The position numbers were made by a program, and so were the translations under genes. A stretch of 6,137 bases of DNA from Desulfobacterales bacterium (GTDB lineage Bacteria; Desulfobacterota; Desulfobacteria; Desulfobacterales; RPRI01), in NCBI GenBank assembly GCA_030689795.1, contig JAUYEO010000168.1, forward strand, positions 1 through 6,137. Direction: 5' to 3'. The notes below the pieces were generated by a model, which ran no database searches, was not told where the DNA came from, and worked only from the letters and a program-made list of their open reading frames with translations. Numbering within the stretch: the first letter of the stretch is position 1; every line of letters begins with the position of its first letter. Shown one piece after another: positions 6,061-6,137 of the stretch.

Positions 6061-6137
6061 TAAAGAACTGAGCGTTAAAAATCACAAGCTGTTTGAGGGC
6101 TTTAGCCCGAGTTCTTGTGATTTAGCGAAGTCATTTA
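6061..6137. repeat. Large imperfect palindrome with perfect 10-bp core stem
   Basis: AAATCACAAG (6079-6088) pairs perfectly with CTTGTGATTT (6114-6123). Inside is a smaller hairpin, GGGC-TTTA-GCCC (6097-6108), flanked by GA on each side. Outside, the two flanks remain partly complementary out to TAAA (6061-6064) and TTTA (6134-6137), so the window ends at the edge of the structure. It lacks a terminal T-run, so it is more likely a mobile or repetitive palindromic element than a classical terminator, though as RNA it could slow transcription or stabilise the 3' end of the BKACE message. Confidence 0.6.

Noticed and set aside
6097..6108. GGGC-TTTA-GCCC hairpin as the terminator of the BKACE gene
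   Set aside because: Four-bp stem followed by GAGTTCTTGTG rather than a T-run; better explained as the inner part of the larger palindrome.

Overview
This window carries one compact catabolic gene cluster, with every convincing gene on the + strand. It encodes a complete biotin-dependent acyl-CoA carboxylase of the 3-methylcrotonyl-CoA carboxylase (MCC) type in three pieces: a carboxyltransferase, a biotin carboxylase and a biotin carrier. These are followed by an enoyl-CoA hydratase/isomerase-family protein and a BKACE (DUF849, beta-keto acid cleavage enzyme) family protein. The style of the genes and the intergenic repeat built on GTAAAAAGTC suggest a sulfate-reducing or related Desulfobacterota (Desulfobacterales-like) genome. 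That is a judgement from memory of similar loci, not a database result.

Layout: positions 1-256 are a very AT-rich leader with no gene and several small inverted and direct repeats, plausibly the promoter/operator region. Positions 257-4891 hold four genes that look like one transcription unit: carboxyltransferase (257-1873), biotin carboxylase (1891-3378), a BT-like/biotinyl carrier protein (3566-4081) and the hydratase-family gene (4118-4891). The only sizeable gap is 187 bp between the biotin carboxylase and the carrier. Positions 4892-5116 contain no gene but hold a 151-bp element with 18-bp imperfect terminal inverted repeats. The BKACE gene (5117-5998) follows with its own strong ribosome-binding site. 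The tail (5999-6137) has a third copy of the element's end motif and a large imperfect palindrome with a perfect 10-bp core.

Working together: the carboxylase would add CO2 to a 3-methyl-2-enoyl-CoA, and the hydratase-family enzyme would hydrate or isomerise the product, as in leucine/isovalerate or acyclic isoprenoid breakdown. The HMG-CoA lyase that normally completes the leucine route is absent from the window, and a BKACE enzyme sits in its place. BKACE enzymes exchange a beta-keto acid and acetyl-CoA for acetoacetate and a new acyl-CoA. Three enzymes depart from textbook residues: the carboxyltransferase has GGGR where MCC beta subunits have HFGR, the hydratase lacks the first of the two catalytic glutamates, and the BKACE has Leu where the founding enzyme has Glu14. 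Together these hint at a variant substrate or pathway, but substrate identity cannot be read from sequence alone.
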